Under the pieces are notes generated by a model. It worked only from the letters and a program-made list of their open reading frames with translations. It did no database searches and was not told where the DNA came from. A program made the translations under genes and the position numbers. A DNA stretch of 64,000 nucleotides from Acetobacteraceae bacterium ESL0709. Lineage in GTDB: Bacteria; Pseudomonadota; Alphaproteobacteria; Acetobacterales; Acetobacteraceae. The stretch lies in the NCBI GenBank assembly GCA_029433415.1, contig JAQTIA010000003.1, positions 1,144,501-1,208,500 of the forward strand, given 5' to 3'. Every line of letters begins with the position of its first letter. The stretch's first letter is position 1. Positions 53,382 to 63,225 of the stretch are shown here, piece after piece.

Positions 53382-54710
53382 ATGTCCCAGCAGACACTGC
53401 CTCCTCTTGGCGAGTATCGTGGCAAAGCGGGTTTTTTACTGGCCCGCTTGCAAGAACTTCACCCCAAACTGATTGATCTCTCTCTGGGGCGGCTGGAAAC
53501 ACTACTTGCCAGACTGGGACACCCTGAAGCACGCCTTCCTCCCGTCATTCATGTGGCAGGAACGAACGGGAAAGGCAGCACCTGTGCCAATTTGAGAGCC
53601 ATCGCTGAAACGGCGGGACTGCGTGTACATGTCATGACGAGCCCGCATTTACTCAGCGTCACAGAACGATTCCGCCTTGCCGGCAAGCTTGTCTCCGAAG
53701 AGTTGCTGATTGAAACGCTGGAAGAAATAGAGCGTTTCAATGATCAGGCCCCCATCACCGTTTTTGAAGTGTTGACGGCAGCCGGGTTCCTGCTTTTTTC
53801 CCGTGTGCCGGCCGATCTTGCCGTCATCGAAGTCGGGTTGGGGGGACGTTTCGATGCCACCAATGTAATACCAGCTCCCAAAGCCTGTATTATTACCTCA
53901 ATCAGCCTCGACCATCAGGCCTTCCTTGGTGAGGACATTACAGCGATCGCTGCCGAAAAAGCCGGTATCATCAAAGATGATATTCCCGTGATTGTGGCAC
54001 CACAAAAGAAAGAAGTTACAGACCTCATACGTACAATCGCCCGGAGACACGCTGCCCCTTTCCATGCCCTCAATGAGGATATCAGCATCAAAGAGACACC
54101 TCTTGGCCTGGAATATCACGACCGCCTGGGTCCTCTCTTTCTACCCAAACCAGCCCTGGAAGGCCCACATCAGGAGCAGAACGCCGCACTGGCCGTCGCT
54201 GCCTTACGTTTTTCCGGGCTAAATCTGCCCGAATCGGCCTTTCAGGGTATAGCGCATGCTAATTGGCCAGCACGACTACAACCTCTGACAACGGGCAAAC
54301 TTGCCGCATTCCTGCCCGCTGGATGGTCACTCACCCTTGATGGGGGGCATAATCCCGGAGCAGGAGATGCTCTGGCCGAAGTACTGAAAGACTGGGACAA
54401 ACCTGTTCATCTTATTGTCGGTCTCAAGGACAGCAAGGACGCTAGCGGTTTTTTACGTCCACTCCTGCCCTATGTGGAAACAATCCAGGCTGTAGCGGAA
54501 CCGGATCAGCATCTTGCCATGAGCGTTGAAACCATTATGGCCTCAGCCGAAAAAGCCGGCGGACAAGCACGCCCTGGACCAACAATACAGGAAGCCCTCG
54601 CCTACCTGCGTGACCATTATGGTCACGAAAACAGGGCACGCGTGCTGATTTGTGGTAGTCTCTATCTCGCTGGTTGCGCGCTGGCACAAAATGAGACAAC
54701 TCTCCTCTGA
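53382..54710 (+). CDS. folC: Bifunctional folylpolyglutamate / dihydrofolate synthase
   Basis: FolC adds glutamate to dihydropteroate and then to folates, using ATP. It has 442 residues. The P-loop HVAGTNGKGSTC is near residue 60, the DHQAFLG and KAGIIK segments follow, and the C-terminal domain has DGGHNPGAG and the late LICGSLYLAG. It sits between accD and dnaB on the same strand; dnaB begins 26 nt after its stop. Confidence 0.96.
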   Translation: MSQQTLPPLGEYRGKAGFLLARLQELHPKLIDLSLGRLETLLARLGHPEARLPPVIHVAGTNGKGSTCANLRAIAETAGLRVHVMTSPHLLSVTERFRLAGKLVSEELLIETLEEIERFNDQAPITVFEVLTAAGFLLFSRVPADLAVIEVGLGGRFDATNVIPAPKACIITSISLDHQAFLGEDITAIAAEKAGIIKDDIPVIVAPQKKEVTDLIRTIARRHAAPFHALNEDISIKETPLGLEYHDRLGPLFLPKPALEGPHQEQNAALAVAALRFSGLNLPESAFQGIAHANWPARLQPLTTGKLAAFLPAGWSLTLDGGHNPGAGDALAEVLKDWDKPVHLIVGLKDSKDASGFLRPLLPYVETIQAVAEPDQHLAMSVETIMASAEKAGGQARPGPTIQEALAYLRDHYGHENRARVLICGSLYLAGCALAQNETTLL

Positions 54711-54736
54711 AGACATCAAGGCTCTATCTGATTTCC

Positions 54737-56239
54737 ATGAACGACTTTGCCACGTCTCCCTCAAGCTCCACCACGAAAGGGATTTCTGCCCTGCTTGAGC
54801 GTTCCCCTCCGGCCAATCCTGCCGCTGAACAGGCCCTTCTTGGCGCCATTCTGACCAATAACAAAGCCTATGAACATGTGTCGGATTTTTTATATCCCAC
54901 TCATTTCTCGGACCTGGTTAACGGACGCATTTACGAAGCCATTTCGCGCCGTATCGAACGAGGCCAGCTGGCGGATCCAGTTACCATGCGCGCTGAGTTC
55001 GAACATAGCGGGATTCTGAAAGATGCTGGAGGTCCTGCCTATCTGGCACAATTAATGAATGCCATGGTAGGCATCGTCAATGCCGTGGATTATGGCCGCG
55101 TCATTCATGATTGCTGGATCAGGCGTCAGCTAATTGAGATTGGCGAGACGGTTGTCAACAACGCCTATGGTGCCCGTTCGGATCTTAATGGAACCGACCA
55201 GATTGCCGCCTCTGAAGAAGAGCTTTTCAAACTCGCCACCGATAAGGGGCAAGATGGCGGTTTCGTATCCTTTGAGCAGGCCCTGACAGACGCTCTGGTT
55301 ACGGCAGAACAGGCTTTCCAGCGCACTGGCGACATTGTGGGGCTTACCTCTGGACTGCGGGATTTTGACAAGAAAACCGGTGGACTCCATCCTTCTGATC
55401 TGCTCATTCTGGCAGGACGCCCTGCCATGGGCAAAACAGCCCTCGCCACAAAGATCGCCTTCTCCGCAGCACAAGCCCTAATGCGGGAAGCCGAAGACGC
55501 TAATAAACCCCTCAAGGGGAGCGTCGCTATTTTCTCACTTGAGATGTCAGCCGAGCAGCTGGCGACCCGTATCCTGTCAGAACAGTCCGAAGTCTCTGGA
55601 GAACGGATTCGGCGGGGCGATATCGGGCAGAAGGAAATGGATCGTTTCGTACGAGTTTCCCGAGAACTTCAGAAACTGCCGCTTCACATTGACGACACAC
55701 CCGCTCTTTCTCTGTCTGCAATGCGGACGCGTTGCCGTCGTCTTGCCCGTACCAAGGGATTAAGTCTTGTGGTTGTCGACTATCTGCAACTTATGAGACC
55801 TGCCATCGGCACACGCCCTGAAAGCCGCGTGCTGGAAATCTCCATGATTACGCAAGGCCTCAAGGCTATCGCCAAGGAACTCTCCGTTCCCGTCATTGCG
55901 CTTTCACAGCTCTCGCGTCAGGTCGAATCACGCGAGGACAAACGTCCCATGCTCTCTGACCTGCGCGAATCAGGCTCCATTGAGCAGGATGCTGACCTTG
56001 TCATGTTTGTCTATCGTGATGAATATTATCTCCAGCAACGTCAACCGAAGGAAACAGCCTTTGAAAGTATGGATAAATATCAGGTCGCTCTGGACGACTG
56101 GCAGCGCAAAATGGCTGCCGTCCATAATAAAGCTGAACTGATACTGGAGAAGCAGCGTCACGGTCCCACAGGTACGATCCAGCTCTATTTCGATGGTCAG
56201 TTTACAAGATTCTCAGACCTGGACACATTCCACGATTAA
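54737..56239 (+). CDS. dnaB: Replicative DNA helicase DnaB
   Basis: DnaB is the hexameric helicase that unwinds DNA at the replication fork. It has 500 residues. The N-terminal primase-interacting domain starts with PPANPAAEQALLGAILTN. The RecA-like motor has Walker A GRPAMGKTAL, Walker B VVVDYLQLM, and the DnaB signature DLRESGSIEQDADLV. No intein is present. Its last 4 nt overlap the convergent outer membrane gene. Confidence 0.98.
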   Translation: MNDFATSPSSSTTKGISALLERSPPANPAAEQALLGAILTNNKAYEHVSDFLYPTHFSDLVNGRIYEAISRRIERGQLADPVTMRAEFEHSGILKDAGGPAYLAQLMNAMVGIVNAVDYGRVIHDCWIRRQLIEIGETVVNNAYGARSDLNGTDQIAASEEELFKLATDKGQDGGFVSFEQALTDALVTAEQAFQRTGDIVGLTSGLRDFDKKTGGLHPSDLLILAGRPAMGKTALATKIAFSAAQALMREAEDANKPLKGSVAIFSLEMSAEQLATRILSEQSEVSGERIRRGDIGQKEMDRFVRVSRELQKLPLHIDDTPALSLSAMRTRCRRLARTKGLSLVVVDYLQLMRPAIGTRPESRVLEISMITQGLKAIAKELSVPVIALSQLSRQVESREDKRPMLSDLRESGSIEQDADLVMFVYRDEYYLQQRQPKETAFESMDKYQVALDDWQRKMAAVHNKAELILEKQRHGPTGTIQLYFDGQFTRFSDLDTFHD

Positions 56240-57879
56240 AAGCGGAACGTAATGGTCGAGAGCATGAAGCTTTCATCCTTGGCACCAATCCCCTTCATAC
56301 GTTCAGTAAGGAAAACATAACCTCCATCAACCATCCAGGTTAGATGCGGATTGATCTGCCATGTAACCCGTCCTTGTGGTGCAGTCCCGATACGCCGTCC
56401 TGCTGCATGTAACGCATGGCCTGAGAAGAGCTTCTCGTAAGGTGCCGAAAGTCCATAAACCGCGTCAGATCTGCTATATCTCCAGAGAAAAGGCGATTTC
56501 AGGCGAATGGACACATGAGGCAAAGGCGTTACAGTTATCAAAGGGCTGATAGACATCACATTGGAGCGCCCAAAAGTTCTCGTACTATCAAAACTGCCAG
56601 ATTGCGGCGAAAACGGTGCAATAAACCCTGTCAGTGCACCACCATGACGCCATTGTTTTGCACCTGAATACAGCTCAGCCTGTATCCCGATAAAAGGATT
56701 CCAGGCTTTTTTAGGGCCGCGCCATCCTAAAATCGTATGAAGCGCGTAAGCGCTGATATCTCTTTCAGGACCACTCTCTCCATGGAAACTGCCAAACTGA
56801 TAGACGCCACCAAGATCATATTCGAAGGAAGGAAGATTACCGGCCCAGCGGAACCCTATATTATGTCGCGTTTGCGTACCTGACGTATAGCCTGTCACAT
56901 GACCGACTCGGGCCATTTTCCCGCCAAAACGGAACCCCATCCAGAAAAGGTTGAAAAAAGAGCGCAGCTTTACTTTTCCCCAGTACATAGTGGGTAAAGC
57001 ATAGGCCATATTCACGCCGTAAAGCCGATTTGTCTCATCAAACCCGCCACCAAAATTGTGGGTATTATAGAGCTCTGTCTCCACAAAGTTAAAAGCATCC
57101 ACCTTGATACTGTCCCAAATTGCATAAGCACGCACTCCATTCCAGGAGAGAGGGACGTCTGGAGTATCACGGTTATACAGTACCCATAATGGGGCATCCA
57201 GAAACTGCTGTCGCCCGACTATTAATCCCGTCTGGGCCGAAGCAAGCTTCCAGTTCATTTCAATAAATAATTGCTGCAACGCAACCGCATGGCGCCACGT
57301 ATTATTATAGGCATAAGGACGCCATCCGCCTGCATCAGCATTCAGAAGCTGTGTAAAAACTCGAAAATGATTTCCCAGATGCAAATCAGCACCCAGAAGA
57401 TTCATTACAGAAAACCGTCTGGAATCACGAACATTGGCCGTCCCCAATTGTGGGCGGGATTCAGCCCAATTTCTAATACGTGAATCACCTGAGAAACTCA
57501 GCCAGATCGTCTTGGCATCGTTCAGGGCAACAAATTTCAGAGGATCAAAAATATCATGGTGATTGTGGGGATCACGCAAAACACTCCAGTCTTCTGCCCA
57601 ACGCGCAGCACCATAGTTGCCGATTGGGCCAAAGCCTGCAAATTCGCCATTACCCCAGTTAAATCGTCCCCATTGTCCCTGATGTCCTGGAGGACGTTTT
57701 ACCTGAGGTGCAGTAACGCGACGAAGAAGTCCACCAGCCCCGGAACGGGGCGTACTATCAATAACAGGAGAAGAATCGGTATTTCTTTCCAAATCTTCTG
57801 AAGTCCCGGCCTGTACTGGAACAACACCGAAAATCAGAGACAAAACCCAGCTACTGATTACAAAAGAATTCCGACACAC
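56236..57879 (-). CDS. Outer-membrane beta-barrel, alginate-export (AlgE-like) family
   Basis: This 547-residue protein has a signal peptide (VLSLIFGVVPVQAG) and an N-terminal linker, then an alginate-export-like barrel: alternating strands such as LSFSGDSRIRNW, LIVGRQQFLDAPLW and VKLRSFFNLFWMG, ending TITFRF with the C-terminal Phe typical of BamA-inserted barrels. It is probably a porin or exporter for an uncharged or anionic compound; alginate itself is unproven. GTG at 57879 is chosen because AAGGGG is 8 nt upstream; the GTG at 57888 is too close to the RBS. Confidence 0.82.
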   Translation of the reverse strand: MCRNSFVISSWVLSLIFGVVPVQAGTSEDLERNTDSSPVIDSTPRSGAGGLLRRVTAPQVKRPPGHQGQWGRFNWGNGEFAGFGPIGNYGAARWAEDWSVLRDPHNHHDIFDPLKFVALNDAKTIWLSFSGDSRIRNWAESRPQLGTANVRDSRRFSVMNLLGADLHLGNHFRVFTQLLNADAGGWRPYAYNNTWRHAVALQQLFIEMNWKLASAQTGLIVGRQQFLDAPLWVLYNRDTPDVPLSWNGVRAYAIWDSIKVDAFNFVETELYNTHNFGGGFDETNRLYGVNMAYALPTMYWGKVKLRSFFNLFWMGFRFGGKMARVGHVTGYTSGTQTRHNIGFRWAGNLPSFEYDLGGVYQFGSFHGESGPERDISAYALHTILGWRGPKKAWNPFIGIQAELYSGAKQWRHGGALTGFIAPFSPQSGSFDSTRTFGRSNVMSISPLITVTPLPHVSIRLKSPFLWRYSRSDAVYGLSAPYEKLFSGHALHAAGRRIGTAPQGRVTWQINPHLTWMVDGGYVFLTERMKGIGAKDESFMLSTITFRF

Positions 57880-57891
57880 GATACCCACCCC

Positions 57892-57914
57892 TTAAGTAGC
57901 CATAATCTACTTAA
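57892..57914 (-). promoter_or_regulatory. Perfect 8-bp inverted repeat touching the RBS of the alginate-export gene
   Basis: TTAAGTAG (57892-57899) and CTACTTAA (57907-57914) flank a 7-nt spacer. On the minus strand the 3' arm runs straight into GGGG, the Shine-Dalgarno of the gene starting at 57879. As an mRNA hairpin it would block part of the RBS; as DNA it could be a repressor site. Confidence 0.45.
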
Positions 57915-57955
57915 ACGAATAGGACTACATCTCATATTACTATATAAAAACGTGT

Positions 57956-58624
57956 TTAACCGCAAGCTACGACGCAACTCTCTATGAATTTGCGGAAAGC
58001 TATGCCCCTGTGACTGTAGTGATTTTTCTCATCCTCTCCCATTTCCGCAAAAGTCCGTGCTGTTTTGTCATATTTCCTCAACTCAGCAGCTGGTATGAAC
58101 ATGGGATCATAACCATGCCCATACTCTCCTCTTGGTGGCCAACACACCTCACCATGACATTCGCCACGCACAAAATATTTTGTGCCATCAGGCCATGCCA
58201 GACAGAGAACTGCCACAAAACAAGCCGACTGATTCTCATTCCCGCTAGCAACCATCTCATCATGAACGCGCTTCATGGCATGGTGCATGTCACGCTCCGG
58301 CCCTGACCATCGGGCTGAATAAATACCGGGCAAACCATCTAATGCTACGACACAGAAACCAGAATCATCAGCCAGAGCCGGTAATCCCGTCGCTTTTGCC
58401 GCTGCAAGCGCTTTCAGGGCTGCATTCCCTTCAAAACTATCTTCAGTTTCTTCCGGTTCATCAAGCTGGAACTCTCCCGCCGAACGGACCCTGATATTAT
58501 AAGGCGCCATAAGCTGCATGAATTCATGCAGCTTACCTTTATTATGCGTAGCAAGAACAAGCTCCGAACCTGCCGTCAGAAGATGCCGCACAGTGGTTTG
58601 CTGGACCATATTGCAATCTGACAT
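57956..58624 (-). CDS. rdgB: XTP/dITP diphosphatase (RdgB/HAM1)
   Basis: RdgB removes non-canonical ITP/XTP from the nucleotide pool. It has 222 residues, longer than E. coli RdgB (197). SELVLATHNKGKLHEF is the first signature and LPALADDSGFCV the metal-binding one; the late SHRGIAFRKF is typical. GAGG is 7 nt before the ATG. It follows rph by 14 nt, a common pairing. Confidence 0.95.
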   Translation of the reverse strand: MSDCNMVQQTTVRHLLTAGSELVLATHNKGKLHEFMQLMAPYNIRVRSAGEFQLDEPEETEDSFEGNAALKALAAAKATGLPALADDSGFCVVALDGLPGIYSARWSGPERDMHHAMKRVHDEMVASGNENQSACFVAVLCLAWPDGTKYFVRGECHGEVCWPPRGEYGHGYDPMFIPAAELRKYDKTARTFAEMGEDEKNHYSHRGIAFRKFIESCVVACG

Positions 58625-58638
58625 AAAAAAACCTCGTT

Positions 58639-59346
58639 TCAGGACTGAAGCGCCTTATTTTGCACAACAATCAGTTCCTTAATCCCTTTCTGAGCCAGTT
58701 CAAAAAGAGTGAAAAACTCTTCCTTGCAAAAAGGTTTTTCTTCCGCAGTTCCCTGAATCTCTACAATGCCGCCATCACCCGTCATGACAAAATTCGTATC
58801 AGCCTGAGCGGAACTGTCTTCGACATAATCCAGATCCAGCACGGCTCCAGCTTCTGTCAGCCCACATGAAATAGCCGCAACCTGCGCCGTCAATGCCGAT
58901 GATTTTCCAATCTTTTTCAAAGCCAAGGCCAAGGCAACCCAAGCCCCCGTAATTGACGCACAGCGCGTGCCTCCATCCGCATTGATAACATCACAATCAA
59001 GCGTAATTGTACATTCACCCAACGCTTTCAAATCCACACACGCACGCAGGGCACGCCCGATCAGACGCTGAATCTCCTGCGTGCGGCCTGACTGCTTGCC
59101 TTTTGCCGCTTCACGATTACCACGCGTATGCGTTGAGCGAGGCAACATCCCATATTCAGCCGTAATCCAGCCCTGACCTTTATTTCTCAGAAAAGGCGGC
59201 ACACGCTGCTCAATAGAGGCCGCACAGAGAACCTCTGTCCCTCCGACACGTATAAGTGCCGAACCTTCGGCGTGACGAGCAATGGCTGTCTCTATAGAAA
59301 CCGGGCGCCCCTCATCATGAGCGCGCCCTGACGGACGATTAATCAT
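58639..59346 (-). CDS. rph: Ribonuclease PH
   Basis: RNase PH is a phosphorolytic 3' exonuclease that trims tRNA precursors. It has 235 residues. [16 protein letters not shown] is the N-terminal signature and [20 protein letters not shown] the core phosphate site; late [25 protein letters not shown] is standard. GAGGA is 7 nt before the ATG. rdgB follows 14 nt downstream. Confidence 0.97.
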   Translation of the reverse strand: MINRPSGRAHDEGRPVSIETAIARHAEGSALIRVGGTEVLCAASIEQRVPPFLRNKGQGWITAEYGMLPRSTHTRGNREAAKGKQSGRTQEIQRLIGRALRACVDLKALGECTITLDCDVINADGGTRCASITGAWVALALALKKIGKSSALTAQVAAISCGLTEAGAVLDLDYVEDSSAQADTNFVMTGDGGIVEIQGTAEEKPFCKEEFFTLFELAQKGIKELIVVQNKALQS

Positions 59347-59657
59347 TGATATATCCTCATAGTTATCTGATTCCCGGAATAGGGCATCCAGATTTTATGT
59401 GGAATATCATAAAGATATACCGCCCTCTCGTCATGGTCAGTCTGCATTTTGAGTTTTAAAAAACGGGACATTCTCCCACCAGTTAAGAAAAGGTCATTAA
59501 GAACAGATTAACTTTTTCGGAGTATGGCCCAATATTTTCATTATAAAAGTAACATTTCCATGAGTTCCGGTAAATAAAAAATGATTGTCTGTCATTATCA
59601 GGATTATGATAAAAATTTCCTGTTACTAATTCAGGAATTACTTTAGGACCTATCATT
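59347..59657. other. Divergent intergenic region between rph and an outer-membrane protein gene
   Basis: No gene is supported in these 311 AT-rich nt. A TTCCTG/CAGGAA inverted repeat lies at 59617-59637, near the RBS of the plus-strand gene. Promoters for both genes are expected here, but no box pair is clear enough to name. Confidence 0.5.
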
Positions 59658-60569
59658 ATGATGTCCACGTCTTTTTGGCGGTTTTCCGCCACAGTTGCTG
59701 CCTGTACCTTTGTCTGGGGGCATACTATAAAATCATCTCAGGCCTCTGACATTACATTTGCTGTTATCGGTCCCCATGAATATGATCTCCCCGTCGATTT
59801 CAAAACACCTTTCAATGTGCTGGTCCAGTATGGGGATGGAAATGCCGCCGGAGAGCATTATAATTCCAAGGGTAACCGCCATGGAGGAAACGGCGCCCAT
59901 ACATGGGCAGGAATGAGCAAATATGTCCATTTCTGGACATTTGATTCAATTCCCCATGTCGGCTTCGCATACGAAGTAATCCAGGGCGAGAGCTATACGC
60001 TCGCGAATGGCAAGAATTATGGTGGATTAGGCGGTACGATCACTGGTCCTGCTGTATGGTTCAAACCGAACAAGAAAAGCACATTCGGTATTCAGGTCTT
60101 CATGCAGACACCTACTGGGACAAGACAGAACATCGCACCGAACTACTGGTCAGCGCTAACAAGCTTCATGTTCGACTATGAATGGGATCATTTCAGCTTT
60201 GATGGTGATCTTGGTGCCGTTTCTGCCTCAACAAAGCACATCAAGGGCGAACATTCCTATCATCCCGGCACGGTTTTTCACTCAAATCTACGCTTCAGCT
60301 GGAAAGCCAGCAAAGAATGGGAACCTTTCCTGGCGCTGGACTGGCAGAATGGCGCTGGCCTCTATGACAACACCCTTAATCATTACATCAGAGACACCAA
60401 TACACGTGAAGTAGCTCTTGGAGTGGGCCTGATGTGGAATATCTCGCCCCAATTCAATCTGACAGCACGCTATTCCCATTCTGTAGAAGGGCGTAACATT
60501 CCCGAAACAGATGCCTATTATCTCAAATTCGTCTATCTCTGGGACGGAGCCATTTTCTCACATTATTAG
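59658..60569 (+). CDS. Outer-membrane beta-barrel transporter (Phenol_MetA_deg/SphA-like)
   Basis: This 303-residue protein has a short signal peptide (cleavage near SSQASD) and alternating amphipathic strands such as FNVLVQYGDGN, HVGFAYEVI, TFGIQVFMQTPTG and REVALGVGLMWNISP. It ends in a Tyr after an aromatic strand, a typical barrel terminus. The pattern resembles the MetA-pathway/SphA-type transporter family. Substrate unknown. An ATG at 59661 is an alternative start. It lies beside a second barrel gene cluster (56236-57879). Confidence 0.7.
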   Translation: MMSTSFWRFSATVAACTFVWGHTIKSSQASDITFAVIGPHEYDLPVDFKTPFNVLVQYGDGNAAGEHYNSKGNRHGGNGAHTWAGMSKYVHFWTFDSIPHVGFAYEVIQGESYTLANGKNYGGLGGTITGPAVWFKPNKKSTFGIQVFMQTPTGTRQNIAPNYWSALTSFMFDYEWDHFSFDGDLGAVSASTKHIKGEHSYHPGTVFHSNLRFSWKASKEWEPFLALDWQNGAGLYDNTLNHYIRDTNTREVALGVGLMWNISPQFNLTARYSHSVEGRNIPETDAYYLKFVYLWDGAIFSHY

Positions 60570-60577
60570 AAATACTG

Positions 60578-61846
60578 TCACGGCCTGACCTGTCCGTCGC
60601 CCAGCACTTCATAACGGAATGTCTGAAGCTGGGCCGGGCCAACAGGGCCACGGGCATGAATACGTCCCGTTGCAATACCGATTTCCGCTCCGAAACCGAA
60701 CTCTCCGCCATCGCAAAACTGGGTTGAGCTGTTCCACATCACAACAGCGCTGTCCGTGTGATCCATAAAATAACGGGCTGCCTTTTCATCAGAGGTCAAA
60801 ATTGCCTCTGTGTGTCCCGAGCTGAAACAGGCAATATGAGACAGGGCTTCCTCCATATTTTCCACTATTTTGACATTCAACACAGCATCCAGCCACTCCG
60901 TGGCAAAATCTCCTTCGCTGGCCAAAGGCAGATCAGACAGAAGAGCATGTGCTTTCTCATCACACCTGAACTGACACCCATGAGCCGAAAGATCTGCAAT
61001 CAAAAGAGGCAAAAGGCCGGGAGCAATATCCCGATCTATCAATAATGTTTCTGTCGCACTACAAATGCCAGGACGACGCATCTTGGCATTCAGCAACACT
61101 TTTCTGGCCAAATCGAAATCGGCTTTTTTGTGAATATAACTATGACATAATCCCGCCGCATGAGCGAGAACCGGTACCCGCGCCTCCTTCTGCACCCGTT
61201 CCACCAGTGCCTGCCCGCCACGTGGAATAATCAGGTCAATCAGTCCAACGGCATTCAGCATATCCGCAACGTGAATCCTGTCTGAATCGGGCGCCATCAA
61301 AACCGAATCTTCAGGCAAGGACGCCAATTTTAGACCATCATGTATAGCCCGCAAAATAGCCTGTGACGTCTCTGTACTCTCGGAGCCACCTCGCAAAAGA
61401 AGGGCATTACCTGATTTAATACCTATAGCAGCTGCATCCGCCCCAACATTAGGACGACTTTCGTAAATCATGCCAATCACGCCAACAGGCACAGAAACCT
61501 TACGAATTCTCAATCCGTTAGGACGTTCCCACTCATCAAGCACCTTTCCAACAGGATCAGGCAAGGTCGCCACAGTCTCGATCCCTTCAGCCATCGCCTC
61601 CAGCCGATCAGGCGTCAGGGCAAGACGATCCATAAAAGCCCTGCTTCCCTCAGAACGCACAAGATCATATTGATTGGCCGCCAGAATCTCCTTCTGATGC
61701 TTCCGCAGGGCAACCGCCATGGCAGAAAGAGCCTGACAGCGCTGACTGGAAGAACTGCGAGCCAGAATACGACCTGCCTTACGCGCGCGCAGGGCCAGAT
61801 CATGCATGGGACGACTGTCCATCGCCTGATACTCCATCTCTTTCAT
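60578..61846 (-). CDS. proA: Glutamate-5-semialdehyde dehydrogenase (gamma-glutamyl phosphate reductase)
   Basis: ProA reduces gamma-glutamyl phosphate to the semialdehyde for proline. It has 422 residues. VGVIGMIYESRPNVGAD is the NADPH region and the catalytic Cys is in MRRPGICSATETLL. The start is uncertain: ATGs at 61846, 61837 and 61822 are all possible. It follows proB by 3 nt, so the pair is coupled. Confidence 0.96.
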   Translation of the reverse strand: MKEMEYQAMDSRPMHDLALRARKAGRILARSSSSQRCQALSAMAVALRKHQKEILAANQYDLVRSEGSRAFMDRLALTPDRLEAMAEGIETVATLPDPVGKVLDEWERPNGLRIRKVSVPVGVIGMIYESRPNVGADAAAIGIKSGNALLLRGGSESTETSQAILRAIHDGLKLASLPEDSVLMAPDSDRIHVADMLNAVGLIDLIIPRGGQALVERVQKEARVPVLAHAAGLCHSYIHKKADFDLARKVLLNAKMRRPGICSATETLLIDRDIAPGLLPLLIADLSAHGCQFRCDEKAHALLSDLPLASEGDFATEWLDAVLNVKIVENMEEALSHIACFSSGHTEAILTSDEKAARYFMDHTDSAVVMWNSSTQFCDGGEFGFGAEIGIATGRIHARGPVGPAQLQTFRYEVLGDGQVRP

Positions 61847-61849
61847 ACC

Positions 61850-62977
61850 TTACAAGACGAGGTCATTATGATGAATGATTTCGTCGGGCCCCCTGCGTCC
61901 CAAACGGACAAAAATTTCTTCCGACTGGCAGCCAACAAGCCGCTGTATCTCTTCCGCACTATAGGCGGGTACGCCATGGGCTATGACAGAGCCATATTTT
62001 CCGAAAATACGAACAGGCTCACCTGCCGTAAATGTACCCTCAACAGTGAGTATGCCTGAAGGAAGGAGGGAACCGCCCTGACTAAGGGCCTTTACCGCTC
62101 CGTCATCAATAATCAGACGGTTATGCTGTTTCAGAGCCCCCAGAATCCATTTCTGCCGGGCCTTCACCGTCTGCTTTTCTGGCAGGAACCAGCTACAGCG
62201 TCCCCCCTCCAGCAAAGCCTTGAGCGGATGCATAATTGTACCTTTGGCAATCGCCATGGCACATCCTGACTGTGTAGCAATAGATGCAGCTACAAGCTTG
62301 GTTCTCATACCGCCTGAAGAATAACCGGGAGGGGGCTCACCCCCCATCGCTTCAATCTCTGGCGTCAGACACTTAATAATCGGGATATGACTGGCTGTCT
62401 CATCAAGACGCGGATCTGCCGTATAGAGCCCATCAATATCAGAAAGAAGTACAAGCTGATCCGCTCCAATCATCTGTGCCACACGCGCTGCCAGACGATC
62501 ATTATCCCCAAAGCGTATTTCATAAGTCGAGATTGTGTCATTTTCATTAACCACAGGCACACATCCCAGCTGTTCCAGCGCCTCAAATGTATCACGTGCC
62601 CTGAGATAACGCTGTCTGTCTTCCGTATCATCGGCGGTAAACAAAATCTGCGATGCCACAAGCCCCTGCTGGGCCAGAACGTCTCTCCAGCATTGCGCCA
62701 GAATCATCTGCCCTACTGAAGCAGCCGCCTGTTTCTCGGCCACTGTCAACGTTCCTGCAACTAGGCCCAATTGCCGGCGCGCCAGAGCAATAGCCCCTGA
62801 AGAAACGATCACAACAGACACACCCTTCTTACACAAAAAGGCAATATCTGCCGCAACACTCTGCATCCACTCAAGACGGGGACATGCTCGTTCTGTATCA
62901 GCGATCAACGCGCTGCCAATCTTGATGACAAGGCGCTTGGCACAAAGCAGGGACAGCGCACTCTGAGAGGTGATCAT
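61850..62977 (-). CDS. proB: Glutamate 5-kinase
   Basis: ProB phosphorylates glutamate as the first step of proline synthesis. It has 375 residues: an amino-acid kinase domain (LVIKIGSALI, VSSGAIALARRQLGL, NENDTI, GTGGMRTKL-type loop as SSGGMRTKLVAA) and a C-terminal PUA domain of about 80 residues. AAGGGG lies 6 nt before the ATG. It is the first gene of proBA. Confidence 0.96.
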   Translation of the reverse strand: MITSQSALSLLCAKRLVIKIGSALIADTERACPRLEWMQSVAADIAFLCKKGVSVVIVSSGAIALARRQLGLVAGTLTVAEKQAAASVGQMILAQCWRDVLAQQGLVASQILFTADDTEDRQRYLRARDTFEALEQLGCVPVVNENDTISTYEIRFGDNDRLAARVAQMIGADQLVLLSDIDGLYTADPRLDETASHIPIIKCLTPEIEAMGGEPPPGYSSGGMRTKLVAASIATQSGCAMAIAKGTIMHPLKALLEGGRCSWFLPEKQTVKARQKWILGALKQHNRLIIDDGAVKALSQGGSLLPSGILTVEGTFTAGEPVRIFGKYGSVIAHGVPAYSAEEIQRLVGCQSEEIFVRLGRRGPDEIIHHNDLVL

Positions 62978-63225
62978 AAAATACCCCTTAAAAAGATATA
63001 ACGAGACAATTCCTTAAAAGACCGTAACAGTCTCTTCCTTGATTGACCAGATATAACGCCTGGATATTTATTATTAATTAATTGGTTATCATATCATAGG
63101 CTCACAGTCTTTTGAGATCATACAAATATTTTAGATAGTTTCCGCGACCCGAATATCCTTTTATAAGATCTATTAGGACGATATGGGTTACGTTATGAAT
63201 TTACTAACAGGAAGTCTTTTCCCTA

